Position numbers and translations under genes: made by a program. From assembly GCF_001557535.2 (NCBI RefSeq), contig NZ_CP014308.1, positions 124,001 through 188,000 on the forward strand: a DNA stretch of 64,000 nucleotides. Reading direction: 5' to 3'. Under the pieces are notes generated by a model that saw nothing but the letters and a program-made list of their open reading frames with translations, was not told where the DNA came from and ran no database searches. Source of the DNA: Burkholderia sp. PAMC 26561 (GTDB taxonomy: Bacteria > Pseudomonadota > Gammaproteobacteria > Burkholderiales > Burkholderiaceae). Shown in pieces: positions 44,495 to 53,434 of the stretch (position 1 is the first letter of the stretch; each line of letters starts with the position of its first letter).

Positions 44495-45825
44495 ATGGAC
44501 TCCCGCCTATGAGCAAGATCGGTTTGCATTTTGAGGGTCACGACTGCGTCCGTACATTCGGCTTCTGATGTGCTTACTGCCGCACGAGCCATCATGGAAA
44601 TCTGCGCGCTTGCTCCTCATCGGCCTTCTGGCTTCGTACTGCAGCCGTCGGATATATCAGGATCTGCAAGCGCCGGTCCGACCGGTTCGCCATGCTTGCC
44701 GCTTCTTGCGCAATCGCGGAAGAAATGAAACAGTACTCGATATCTGAAGCCTGCTATGCAGCCCTGAAACAGCCGTTGCCCGTCAATATGGCCCAAGCGA
44801 TGCGCGCCGTCTTGTTCGCCAGGGCGATCGCCGCGATGCTCACGTGACGGCGTTGCATAACGGATTTGATCCACTGGCTGTGACTGTCATTGCGCCGACT
44901 CACGAAGTGCATTACCGCGCGGGCACCCTGTACAAGCAAAGTTCTTAGATAAGTGTCGCCGCGCTTTGTGATACCGCCTAATCGCGTTTTGCCTCCACTC
45001 GATCTTTGCATCGGCGTTAGCCCCAGCCAGGCTGCGAACTGTCTCCCATTCTTGAACTGCGAGGGATCGCCCACACTGCTCACGAGCGCAGTCGCAATAA
45101 CCGGCCCAATTCCCGGAACTGTAGCGAGCCGCTGGCAGGCCTCATTGCTTTTGAATATCTCCGCTATCTCGGTGGCAAGTTCGTCGAGCCATTGCTGCAA
45201 TGCCTTCAGTTGCTCAAGGTACATTGATCCAAGCCGTCTTAGCAAAGTGGTGATGCCGGAATCGGGGTCGTTGACCAGCGCCATCACCCCCTTTTTTAAC
45301 TGCGGAAGACCAATCGGGAAGATCACACCCTCTTCGGCAAACATGCTTCGGATCTGATTGGACTTGGCAGTACGCTCCAGGACCAGTCGTTGGCGCATGC
45401 GATGCACCGATTGCAGCGACTGCTGTTCCGCGCTTTTTATCGCGACAAAGTGGATGCCCGCACGAGTGACTGCTGCACAGATCGCAGCCGCGTCATTCGC
45501 ATCGTTTTTGCCGCCGATGAGGAATGGCTTTACGTACTGCGTTGGTAGCAACCGGACCGTATGACCTAAGGCAGTCAATTCACGAGCCCAAAAATGCGAT
45601 CCGTGGCAGGCCTCGATGCCAATCAGACCAGATTCGAGTTTTGCGAAGAACTTCAGCACGTCACTTCGGCGAAGCTTTCGCTGAATGACCACTTTCCCGT
45701 GGCGATCAACGCCGTGAATCTGAAACACGTTTTTTGCGATGTCTAGACCGATGGTAAGCGTAGGCATTGACGTTCTCCCAGGAGTTGGTGCGGTCAGTGT
45801 CGCCCCGGAGGGGGCGGGAGTCCAT
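44495..45825 (-). mobile_element. IS1111-group element A, copy 1 (inverted)
   Basis: A 1331-bp element with subterminal inverted repeats ATGGACTCCCGCC (44495-44507) and GGCGGGAGTCCAT (45813-45825). It is identical, as far as I compared, to copy 2 at 48873-50203, in opposite orientation. It sits inside element B just past the end of that element's transposase gene. No target duplication, as is usual for IS110. Confidence 0.92.
44754..45767 (-). CDS. IS110-family transposase (element A, copy 1)
   Basis: A 337-residue IS110 transposase starting MPTLTIGLDIAKNVFQIHGV. The N-terminal DEDD RuvC-like domain shows D-x-A-K-x-x-F-Q-x-H, then GSHFWARELTALGH and GGKNDANDAAAICAA (K-N-D-x-x-D-A). The C-terminal transposase-20 domain has VPGIGPVIATALVSSVGDPS and AAWLGLTPMQRSSGGKTRLG, with the catalytic serine in this region. 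GGGAGA lies 5-6 bases upstream of the ATG at 45767. The protein is identical to that at 48931-49944. Confidence 0.93.
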   Translation of the reverse strand: MPTLTIGLDIAKNVFQIHGVDRHGKVVIQRKLRRSDVLKFFAKLESGLIGIEACHGSHFWARELTALGHTVRLLPTQYVKPFLIGGKNDANDAAAICAAVTRAGIHFVAIKSAEQQSLQSVHRMRQRLVLERTAKSNQIRSMFAEEGVIFPIGLPQLKKGVMALVNDPDSGITTLLRRLGSMYLEQLKALQQWLDELATEIAEIFKSNEACQRLATVPGIGPVIATALVSSVGDPSQFKNGRQFAAWLGLTPMQRSSGGKTRLGGITKRGDTYLRTLLVQGARAVMHFVSRRNDSHSQWIKSVMQRRHVSIAAIALANKTARIAWAILTGNGCFRAA

Positions 45826-46035
45826 ACCATCAACCTTGTTGCAGCCTGTTTAGCTGCGGGTCCCTATGAAAGCCGCTGACCCGCGCCTCATTCCACTCAC
45901 GAGCTCAAGGCTCATGTGGGTTTTCAGGCTTAGCGGATCCCGGTCCAACCTGGTTCGTCATCACATTTGATAGCCAACGCAACCTTTCGATGAGGCATCC
46001 TGTCTTGTTGGTACTGCTTTAACAACACCAGCTAT

Positions 46036-47055
46036 TCAAGCTGGCTTCACGCTCAGGTGATCTTTTCGGTAAGGGGTATCATGCGCCAATATTGCCCAGA
46101 TCGTTCTCGCCATCTTGTTGGCGAGTGCGACTGTCACAACGTTCAATGGTCGCCGCTTTTTCATTTCTTCGATCCATCTACCAGGCTCCTTTGCGTGAAA
46201 TAGCACACTGCGGGCGCCGTGAATTAGCAAGGTGCGCACATAGGTGTCCCCTCTTTTACTGATACCCAATAGCTGTACCTTGCCACCCGATCCGGTTTGC
46301 CCCGGAACCAGACCAAGCCACGCAGCAAACTCTCGTCCCGATTTGAAGGCTTTCGCGTCACCCATCGTTGCGACTGCAGCTGTCGCGGTCAGCAAGCCAA
46401 CGCCTGGTATGGCAGATATTGCCTTGCACGCTTTATCCTCTTTCATCCACGCCTGCAGGCGTCGTTCAATTTCGACAATTTGCTTATCCAGAGTTATCAG
46501 CCCATTCCATTGTTCACGCAGCGTGTCGATCAGGATCGCAGGTAGCCTATCAACCAACCGTTCGAGCACGCTTGGTATCGCCTTGTCCAGCGCCGTGCGC
46601 CCCTGGCCCATCACTTCACCGTATTCAGTCAGCAAACCACGAAGGCTATTGATTTGCATCGTGCGGAATTTCACGAGTTGCTGTCTCATTCGGTGCAGCG
46701 CCAGAACAGCTTGCTGGGCTTCGGTCTTCACTGCAACTGCTTTGCTGGGCATTTGCGTTGCCATCCAGATAGCGCGCGCGTCGGCAGCGTCATTTTTGTT
46801 TCCAGTATTGAAAGCCTTGACGAATTTAGCAGGCATCAGCTTTACCTCGTGACCCATTTCGACGAGTCGCCGTGCCCAATGTTGCGCACCGCCGCAAGCT
46901 TCCATCCCAATCCGACACGGTAAGCGATTCGCGAAGTGTTCGAGAAACGCTGCGCGCTTGACCGGTTTGTTCACGATTTCACCGGTGTCAAGGTCGACCC
47001 AATGCAGCTGGATGACGTTCTTTGCGATGTCTACACCCACGATCGTATGTTGCAT
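46036..47055 (-). CDS. IS110-family transposase (element B)
   Basis: A 339-residue IS110 transposase starting MQHTIVGVDIAKNVIQLHWV, with GNKNDAADARAIWMATQMPS (DEDD core) and IPGVGLLTATAAVATMGDAK followed by AAWLGLVPGQTGSGGKVQLL. It is about three quarters identical by eye to the transposase of element B' and more distant from element A. I chose the ATG at 47055 because it gives the normal family start; the frame is open to 47100. Confidence 0.92.
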   Translation of the reverse strand: MQHTIVGVDIAKNVIQLHWVDLDTGEIVNKPVKRAAFLEHFANRLPCRIGMEACGGAQHWARRLVEMGHEVKLMPAKFVKAFNTGNKNDAADARAIWMATQMPSKAVAVKTEAQQAVLALHRMRQQLVKFRTMQINSLRGLLTEYGEVMGQGRTALDKAIPSVLERLVDRLPAILIDTLREQWNGLITLDKQIVEIERRLQAWMKEDKACKAISAIPGVGLLTATAAVATMGDAKAFKSGREFAAWLGLVPGQTGSGGKVQLLGISKRGDTYVRTLLIHGARSVLFHAKEPGRWIEEMKKRRPLNVVTVALANKMARTIWAILAHDTPYRKDHLSVKPA

Positions 47056-47200
47056 TTTGGACCCTCCGGTTTGTCTACGAAGATCTTCATGATCTCCCAA
47101 TTTAGGCAGTTTGATGCCATTGGCCCGTGAGGCGCCTCGCGTGCGTCCTGACCGATGGGCGGAGGCCGTTCATATCATTCCACTACAAATTCAAAAGAGG

Positions 47201-47528
47201 CATATTTTCTTTGCAGAAGGACGGCTCGAGCATCCCACGAAGTCCGTATCCGAGACCAATGTTATTTATTAATTAGTATAACTAAGTAATCGATTAGCTG
47301 TGGAGGCTATCGAAGATGCTGCGTCAATACCAGTAATTTTTTGTGGCGTGATGCCCGTTCCTAAGTTGAATCCGACGCCATGCAGGAGGGAATGGCGCTT
47401 CGCAATCACCCTGTGAAGCATACGGCGAGGCGTCGAAGAGGAGGCTCCGTAATTCGCTTTCGTCAAATAGCCCTTTAGGGAAAACCCCCTGCGCACAAAC
47501 GGAATTTAGCTCCAAAACCGCGAGTTGA
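47201..47528. repeat. 328-bp direct repeat, copy 1
   Basis: This stretch recurs at 50636-50963 in the same orientation with about six base differences. Its right end (CGAGTTGA) touches the left end of element B'. On the minus strand both copies have a 75-codon frame (47269-47496 and 50704-50931) without any recognisable motif, which I do not call a gene. It is not part of elements A, B or B'. Confidence 0.9.
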
Positions 47529-47644
47529 ATGATATGGACGCTCCCCACCTAACGTGGTGTTTGACGTTAATGGCACTGCCGCAACAGAAATGCAAAATAG
47601 GGTAGATCATATTAGCTTCGCCGGTTAATCAAAGGGGATCCGTC

Positions 47645-48664
47645 ATGACACATACCGTCGTTGGTGTGGATATCGCAAAGAACGTGATGCAAGTTCACTG
47701 GGTTGATCCTCAGACGGGCGAGGTCGTGAATCGACCGATAAAGCGAGCCGCTTTTCTCGAATATTTTGCTAACCGCTCGCCTTGTCTGATAGGAATGGAG
47801 TCGTGCAGCGGGTCACAACATTGGGCGCGGCAACTGGTCCAGATGGGTCACCAGGTAAAGTTAATGCCTGCAAAGTTCGTGAAAGCGTTCAATATTGCAA
47901 ACAAAAGCGATGCTGCCGACGCACGTGCCATATGGATGGCGACTCAGATGCAAAGCAAGCCTGTGGCAATAAAGACAGAGTCTCAACAAGCTGTCCTAGC
48001 ATTGCATAGGATGCGTCAGCAGCTCATCAAATTTCGAACGATGCAGATCAATAGTCTGCGAGGCTTGCTCACCGAGTACGGCGAAGTCATTGGCACTGGC
48101 CGCGCTGCTTTAGAGAAAGGCATAATCGGAGTTTTCGCCCGACTATCAGATCGGTTGCCTGTGATGTTGATCGATACGCTTCGTGAGCAGTGGAACGGGG
48201 TTGATGAGATCGATCGGCAAGTCGCGCAGATTGAACGGCGTTTAAATGAATGGATGAAGAACAATGAGGCCGTCAAGGCGATTGCAGCCATCCCGGGCGT
48301 CGGATTGCTTAGCGCGACGGCGGCGGTTGCAACGATGGGCGACGCAGGAACGTTCAAGTCCGGCAGGGAGTTCGCGGCGTGGCTTGGTCTTGTTCCCGCG
48401 CAGAGCGGCTCCGGAGGCAAGGTAGCGTTACTCGGCATAAGTAAGCGAGGCGATACCTATCTCAGAACATTACTCGTGCATGGCGCTCGAAGCGTTATCT
48501 ATCATGTCAAAGAGCCCGGGGCGTGGGTGGAACAGATGAAACTACGGCGTCCACTAAATGTCGTCATAGTAGCCATGGCAAACAAATTGGCTCGAATTAT
48601 ATGGGCAGTGCTCGCCCATCAAAAGCCTTATCAGAAAGGTCACAAGAGCGTTCGACCCATCTGA
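47645..48664 (+). CDS. IS110-family transposase (element B')
   Basis: A 339-residue IS110 transposase starting MTHTVVGVDIAKNVMQVHWV, with ANKSDAADARAIWMATQMQS and IPGVGLLSATAAVATMGDAG, then AAWLGLVPAQSGSGGKVALL. It has the same length as the element B enzyme and is about three quarters identical to it. The ATG at 47645 follows AAAGGGGATCC. Intact; faces away from element B. Confidence 0.92.
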   Translation: MTHTVVGVDIAKNVMQVHWVDPQTGEVVNRPIKRAAFLEYFANRSPCLIGMESCSGSQHWARQLVQMGHQVKLMPAKFVKAFNIANKSDAADARAIWMATQMQSKPVAIKTESQQAVLALHRMRQQLIKFRTMQINSLRGLLTEYGEVIGTGRAALEKGIIGVFARLSDRLPVMLIDTLREQWNGVDEIDRQVAQIERRLNEWMKNNEAVKAIAAIPGVGLLSATAAVATMGDAGTFKSGREFAAWLGLVPAQSGSGGKVALLGISKRGDTYLRTLLVHGARSVIYHVKEPGAWVEQMKLRRPLNVVIVAMANKLARIIWAVLAHQKPYQKGHKSVRPI

Positions 48665-48872
48665 CACCAAGTTTAAAGGCACGATGCTGTAGGAAAGGAT
48701 GGAGTGTCCAAAGTTGCGGCGGTATTTGAGTGTAATGACAGAGCAGGTCGGACCTGGGATTCACCAAGCCTGAAAATTTGTCTGAGCCACTGAGCTCGTG
48801 AGTTGAATGAGGCGTGAATCCGCGGATTTCATAGGGGCCCGCAGCGAAGCAGGCTGCAATAAGGCTGATGGT

Positions 48873-50203
48873 ATGGACTCCCGCCCCCTCCGGGGCGACA
48901 CTGACCGCACCAACTCCTGGGAGAACGTCAATGCCTACGCTTACCATCGGTCTAGACATCGCAAAAAACGTGTTTCAGATTCACGGCGTTGATCGCCACG
49001 GGAAAGTGGTCATTCAGCGAAAGCTTCGCCGAAGTGACGTGCTGAAGTTCTTCGCAAAACTCGAATCTGGTCTGATTGGCATCGAGGCCTGCCACGGATC
49101 GCATTTTTGGGCTCGTGAATTGACTGCCTTAGGTCATACGGTCCGGTTGCTACCAACGCAGTACGTAAAGCCATTCCTCATCGGCGGCAAAAACGATGCG
49201 AATGACGCGGCTGCGATCTGTGCAGCAGTCACTCGTGCGGGCATCCACTTTGTCGCGATAAAAAGCGCGGAACAGCAGTCGCTGCAATCGGTGCATCGCA
49301 TGCGCCAACGACTGGTCCTGGAGCGTACTGCCAAGTCCAATCAGATCCGAAGCATGTTTGCCGAAGAGGGTGTGATCTTCCCGATTGGTCTTCCGCAGTT
49401 AAAAAAGGGGGTGATGGCGCTGGTCAACGACCCCGATTCCGGCATCACCACTTTGCTAAGACGGCTTGGATCAATGTACCTTGAGCAACTGAAGGCATTG
49501 CAGCAATGGCTCGACGAACTTGCCACCGAGATAGCGGAGATATTCAAAAGCAATGAGGCCTGCCAGCGGCTCGCTACAGTTCCGGGAATTGGGCCGGTTA
49601 TTGCGACTGCGCTCGTGAGCAGTGTGGGCGATCCCTCGCAGTTCAAGAATGGGAGACAGTTCGCAGCCTGGCTGGGGCTAACGCCGATGCAAAGATCGAG
49701 TGGAGGCAAAACGCGATTAGGCGGTATCACAAAGCGCGGCGACACTTATCTAAGAACTTTGCTTGTACAGGGTGCCCGCGCGGTAATGCACTTCGTGAGT
49801 CGGCGCAATGACAGTCACAGCCAGTGGATCAAATCCGTTATGCAACGCCGTCACGTGAGCATCGCGGCGATCGCCCTGGCGAACAAGACGGCGCGCATCG
49901 CTTGGGCCATATTGACGGGCAACGGCTGTTTCAGGGCTGCATAGCAGGCTTCAGATATCGAGTACTGTTTCATTTCTTCCGCGATTGCGCAAGAAGCGGC
50001 AAGCATGGCGAACCGGTCGGACCGGCGCTTGCAGATCCTGATATATCCGACGGCTGCAGTACGAAGCCAGAAGGCCGATGAGGAGCAAGCGCGCAGATTT
50101 CCATGATGGCTCGTGCGGCAGTAAGCACATCAGAAGCCGAATGTACGGACGCAGTCGTGACCCTCAAAATGCAAACCGATCTTGCTCATAGGCGGGAGTC
50201 CAT
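48873..50203 (+). mobile_element. IS1111-group element A, copy 2
   Basis: 1331 bp with subterminal inverted repeats ATGGACTCCCGCC (48873-48885) and GGCGGGAGTCCAT (50191-50203). It has the same length and sequence as copy 1 in inverse orientation, 3.0 kb apart. It lies in element B' at the position homologous to that of copy 1 in element B: both targets read TGATGGT on the left and GTAYGAATRTAGA on the right. Confidence 0.92.
48931..49944 (+). CDS. IS110-family transposase (element A, copy 2)
   Basis: 337 residues, identical to the transposase at 44754-45767 (MPTLTIGLDIAKNVFQIHGV start, KNDANDAA core, AWLGLTPMQRSSGG C-terminal motif). ATG at 48931 with GGGAGA upstream. The frame extends back to 48868 through the inverted repeat, which is not the likely start. 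Intact, so element A can probably move. Confidence 0.93.
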   Translation: MPTLTIGLDIAKNVFQIHGVDRHGKVVIQRKLRRSDVLKFFAKLESGLIGIEACHGSHFWARELTALGHTVRLLPTQYVKPFLIGGKNDANDAAAICAAVTRAGIHFVAIKSAEQQSLQSVHRMRQRLVLERTAKSNQIRSMFAEEGVIFPIGLPQLKKGVMALVNDPDSGITTLLRRLGSMYLEQLKALQQWLDELATEIAEIFKSNEACQRLATVPGIGPVIATALVSSVGDPSQFKNGRQFAAWLGLTPMQRSSGGKTRLGGITKRGDTYLRTLLVQGARAVMHFVSRRNDSHSQWIKSVMQRRHVSIAAIALANKTARIAWAILTGNGCFRAA

Positions 50204-50279
50204 GTATGAATGTAGAACTGCAGCCCATCCTGTCCGTCACGCACTGAAAGACCTGGCGCAAAGGGGGGCGTCCATGTAG

Positions 50280-50350
50280 ACCGATTTATGCCCACTCGGG
50301 CCGACATGATTTTGTCAATTCACATCAGTGCGACATAAATCTGTCAATTG
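50280..50350 (-). repeat. IS21-like terminal repeat units (outer end facing right)
   Basis: On the minus strand two units occur: TTGACAGATTTATGTCGCAC and, about 10 bases on, TTGACAAAATCATGTCGG. Tandem TTGAC-R-x units of this sort are typical of IS21-family ends. Similar units on the plus strand start at 50960. The element interior to the left has been replaced or split by element B'. No istA/istB frame remains here. Confidence 0.45.
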
Positions 50351-50635
50351 GCGTTCATCCCAAATCCCGAAGTCAAACGATGAGAAGAATTCGAATCCCT
50401 ACCGAAGTTGCGAAGCTATCTCGATGCAGTTATCGCGTATCTGGCCTGACGAGCCCGGTGAGGACCGGGATCGCTTCATATTAAAAGTTGGTGCTCAAGA
50501 GGCCTAAATCAGGAAGCTGCTGGCGGCATTTTCCTACGCGCAGGATGCAGAAATGCCGAACGGTCACGCTACGGTATGAAGAGCAACCACTATGCTTAAA
50601 CAGATGACTTCTAATTTTTTGGCCTACCTGTATCC

Positions 50636-50963
50636 CATATTTTCTTTGCGGAAGGACGGCTCGAGCATCCCACGAAGTCCGTATCCGAGACCAATGTTAT
50701 TCGTTAATTTGTATAACTAAGTAATCGATTAGCTGTGGAGGCTATCGAAGATGCTGCGTCAATACCAGTAATTTTTTGTGGCGTGATGCCCGTTCCTAAG
50801 TTGAATCCGACGCCATGCAGGAGGGAATGGCGCTTCGCAATCACCCTGTGAAGCATACGGCGAGGCGTCGAAGAGGAGGCTCCGTAATTCGCTTTCGTCA
50901 AATAGCCCTTTAGGGAAAACCCGCTGCGCACAAACGGAGTTTAGCTCCAAAACCGCGAGTTGA
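50636..50963. repeat. 328-bp direct repeat, copy 2
   Basis: The second copy of the repeat at 47201-47528, with differences near the start (TTGCG vs TTGCA; TTCGTTAATTTG vs TTTATTAATTAG) and two near the end. It continues to the right with GTTGACGGATTTATACGCG and GTTGACGAAATTATGTCGG, IS21-like terminal units, whereas copy 1 is cut there by element B'. Copy 2 thus shows the uninterrupted junction. Confidence 0.9.
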
Positions 50964-51491
50964 CGGATTTATACGCGTAGTGTTGACGAAATTATGTCGG
51001 TCTACGAAAGGTGTCGGTCAGCGCCCGCCAGATAAGAAGATTCAGGCAAAAAAAGGCAGCAAACTGCGGGACCCCAAATCACCAAAAAAATGTCCACTCT
51101 GTGGATAAATTAATGTCCGCGAAAGAGACGCTCCCATGTCGACGTGGTGGACTCTTTTGGATCGCGCCGACGAGGTGTTCTGCCGGAACGGCCGCTGGGC
51201 TGGGGTTACGCTTCCTAATCGAGTGGTCGGGGATGGCGTGCGAGGGTTGGAGCACGGCGACCCGAAACTGAACGAGCAGGCCAAACGGGGATCTAAAAAT
51301 GTGGGGAATGCCGGAAACACTGCGATTCTCTACAAAGTACAAACATCACGTTCGCTGCCAACGTGTTGCCTACCGCTGCCTCCGGTTTTGACTGCACTCG
51401 GATGCCGTGACATCTCCTCGCGAGTTATGCGCTGTCTATGATTTGTAATAGCTGATCCCTGGCGATCGTCAATTACACGCTACAACCAGCG

Positions 51492-52421
51492 TTAAACGTT
51501 ATGACCTGGCCATGCGCGGCTGCGAAACATATCGATGAAGGCACGCAGCGGTGCGGGAAGTTGCCGCCTGCCGGGATAATAGAGAAAAAATGTTGGCAGG
51601 GTCGGGCACCATTCTTCTAGAACGCGCACCAGTTCGCCTCTTGCGAGCTGGTCTGCCACCAGCGCCTCATGAATGTGCGCCAGGCCAATGCCGCTGAGCG
51701 CACCAGCAATGATCAGAGCCCGGTCGTCCGCGATCAGCGGCCCGGACACATCGATCTTGATCTCTTCGGAGTCTTTCGCGAAAACCCACGGGTATATCGC
51801 GCCACTTGGATAGCGTCGGCCGATGCAAGCATGTCCGGTCAGATCGTGAGGTGCTCCTGGCATGTCGCGGCCAGTGAAATAGCCCGGGGAGCCAACTACG
51901 GCAAAGCGCAAACGGGGGCCCACAGGGATGGAGATCATATCCTGGCTCAGATCCGGGGCCGCCCGAATTCCGGCATCGAAACCTTTGCCCACGATGTCTA
52001 CGATCCCGTCATCGGTGACGACCTCGAGCGTGATGCCAGGGTAGGCTGCGAGGAACTCAGTCATTACGGGTTTAATGACGAGCTCAGCCGCATTGCGAGG
52101 CACGTTGAGGCGCAGCGTGCCAGTTGGTCGGCTTTTCAACAGGCCAATCTCTTCGATCGCCTCTGCGATTTCACCTAATGCTGGCGCCACTCGCCGAAGT
52201 AGATGCTCGCCCGCTTCAGTCAAGCAAATGCTTCGGTTGGTCCTGTTGAACAGCCGCATGTCGAGCGTTTCTTCAAGGCTACGAACGGCGTGGCTCAGCG
52301 CAGACGGGCCGACGCCTCGCTCTTTCGCGGCTCGACGGAAGCTTTGATGCCGGGCCACTGCAAGGAAAACCTCGAGCGCCGGCAGATTAGGCATGGTCAC
52401 AGATGAGCTTTTTTTCACCAT
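51492..52421 (-). CDS. LysR-family regulator of the divergent catabolic operon
   Basis: A 309-residue LysR regulator: LPALEVFLAVARHQSFRRAA, ERGVGPSALSHAVRSLEETL (recognition helix), FNRTNRSICLTEAGEHLLRR, and an effector domain from about residue 100 (GTLRLNVPRNAAELVIKPVM). I used the ATG at 52421; an ATG at 52394 gives the shorter MPNLPALEVF start and neither has a strong ribosome binding site. It is divergent from the operon at 52552-57091 with a 130-base shared region, so it very likely controls it. Confidence 0.9.
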   Translation of the reverse strand: MVKKSSSVTMPNLPALEVFLAVARHQSFRRAAKERGVGPSALSHAVRSLEETLDMRLFNRTNRSICLTEAGEHLLRRVAPALGEIAEAIEEIGLLKSRPTGTLRLNVPRNAAELVIKPVMTEFLAAYPGITLEVVTDDGIVDIVGKGFDAGIRAAPDLSQDMISIPVGPRLRFAVVGSPGYFTGRDMPGAPHDLTGHACIGRRYPSGAIYPWVFAKDSEEIKIDVSGPLIADDRALIIAGALSGIGLAHIHEALVADQLARGELVRVLEEWCPTLPTFFLYYPGRRQLPAPLRAFIDMFRSRAWPGHNV

Positions 52422-52551
52422 ATCGTTGAGCAAATTGCCGGGGTCACAAGTGGGCGATAGGCCGCTACCATAGGTTCTAGCCTGTGCGGACGTGAAGTTT
52501 CGCAGCCATTCGCGCAGGACCGAGCGCCGCTAACTATCAGAGGATAAAGAC

Positions 52552-53427
52552 ATGACAACTGTTTTTTTTCCAAAGATGCCAGGAAGTCACCATCGGGTGG
52601 AATTGAATGGCATTCGGATTCACTACACCCTGGCGGGTGCTGGGGATCCGCTGGTGCTGCTTCATGGCTTTCCAATGACATCATATTATTGGCGCAAAGT
52701 CATTCCGGCGCTAGCGGAGCACTTTACCGTTATCGTGCCCGATCTTCGCGGCTGCGGTGATTCCGACCGGCCCTCCGCTGGCTACGATAAGCGGACGGTA
52801 GCCGAGGATATACATCGACTGGTGCAGCATCTCAAACTTGGGCCTATCAACCTCATCAGCCACGACGTAGGAATGATGGTCGCCTATGCTTACGCGAGTC
52901 GTTTTCCGGCGGAGGTCAAGCGATTGGTGCTGACCGAGGCCGCGCTTGCCGGCTTTGGCCTGGAGGCCCTGTTCGATGCCGACAAAAATCCGCGCATGTT
53001 TCATTTGCCGCTTTTTGAAGCGCCGAATGGATTAGCCGAGGCACTTATTACCGGGCAAGAATCGCTTTTCGTGGCTCACATGATGCGTCAACAAGCCTAC
53101 GACACGACGGCATTGGATCACGACGCGCTGGAGGAATACTCGCGCCACCTCGCCGCCCCTGGAGCATTGCACGGCGGTATCGAATATTTTAGAGCCCACC
53201 GCATCGACAAGATTCATAACTTTGAACATGCGAGCTCAAAGCTACCCATGCCCGTCCTCACGATTGGTGGAACAGCAAGCTTCGGTGTCAATCTGGAGTC
53301 CGAGATTCGTCCGCTTGCGCAAAACTTACGCAGCGCGATGATCGACGAGTGTGGCCATTATCTTGCAGAGGAGCGGCCGGAGAAGCTAACCGAACTGCTG
53401 TTGAATTTCCTCTTGCAACCCGCGTGA
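52552..53427 (+). CDS. alpha/beta hydrolase (epoxide hydrolase/dehalogenase-like)
   Basis: A 291-residue alpha/beta hydrolase. Oxyanion motif PLVLLHGFPMTSYYWRKVIP (HGFP); LRGCGDSDRP; the nucleophile elbow is NLISHDVGMMVAYAYAS, with Asp in place of Ser (S-H-D-V-G), as in epoxide hydrolases and haloacid/haloalkane dehalogenases. The catalytic His is in IDECGHYLAEERPEKL. The Asp nucleophile argues against a simple esterase. First gene of the operon; the next gene starts 7 bases after its stop. Confidence 0.9.
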   Translation: MTTVFFPKMPGSHHRVELNGIRIHYTLAGAGDPLVLLHGFPMTSYYWRKVIPALAEHFTVIVPDLRGCGDSDRPSAGYDKRTVAEDIHRLVQHLKLGPINLISHDVGMMVAYAYASRFPAEVKRLVLTEAALAGFGLEALFDADKNPRMFHLPLFEAPNGLAEALITGQESLFVAHMMRQQAYDTTALDHDALEEYSRHLAAPGALHGGIEYFRAHRIDKIHNFEHASSKLPMPVLTIGGTASFGVNLESEIRPLAQNLRSAMIDECGHYLAEERPEKLTELLLNFLLQPA

Positions 53428-53434
53428 GTACGAT

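Larger units (their letters stand above)
44422..47173 (-). mobile_element. IS110/IS1111-group element B, interrupted by element A
   Basis: Subterminal inverted repeats ATGAACGGCCTCC (44422-44434) and GGAGGCCGTTCAT (47161-47173) are perfect complements. Between them lies the IS110-type transposase (46036-47055) and, in the 3' non-coding part, a complete second element A (44495-45825). Without A the element is about 1421 bp. Element B' at 47534-50275 has the same plan with its own matching repeats. Confidence 0.85.
47534..50275 (+). mobile_element. IS110/IS1111-group element B', interrupted by element A
   Basis: Subterminal inverted repeats ATGGACGCTCCCC (47534-47546) and GGGGGGCGTCCAT (50263-50275), 12 of 13 complementary. 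It contains its transposase (47645-48664) and, in the following non-coding part, the second copy of element A (48873-50203). Without A it is about 1411 bp. The repeats match each other rather than those of element B, so the two tails still belong to their own elements. Confidence 0.85.
50276..51491. other. 1.2-kb gene-free stretch of IS debris
   Basis: It holds the right flank of element B', IS21-like terminal units, the second 328-bp repeat and about 530 bases (50964-51491) with only short, motif-free frames on both strands. I see no gene. The right end contains the downstream region of the LysR gene at 51492. Confidence 0.5.

Noticed and set aside
47269..47496. 75-codon frame inside the 328-bp repeat (also at 50704-50931)
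   Set aside because: It is conserved only because the repeat is; no motif or translation signal.
51136..51441. 101-codon plus-strand frame near the LysR gene
   Set aside because: No family likeness and it lies in IS debris; not supportable.
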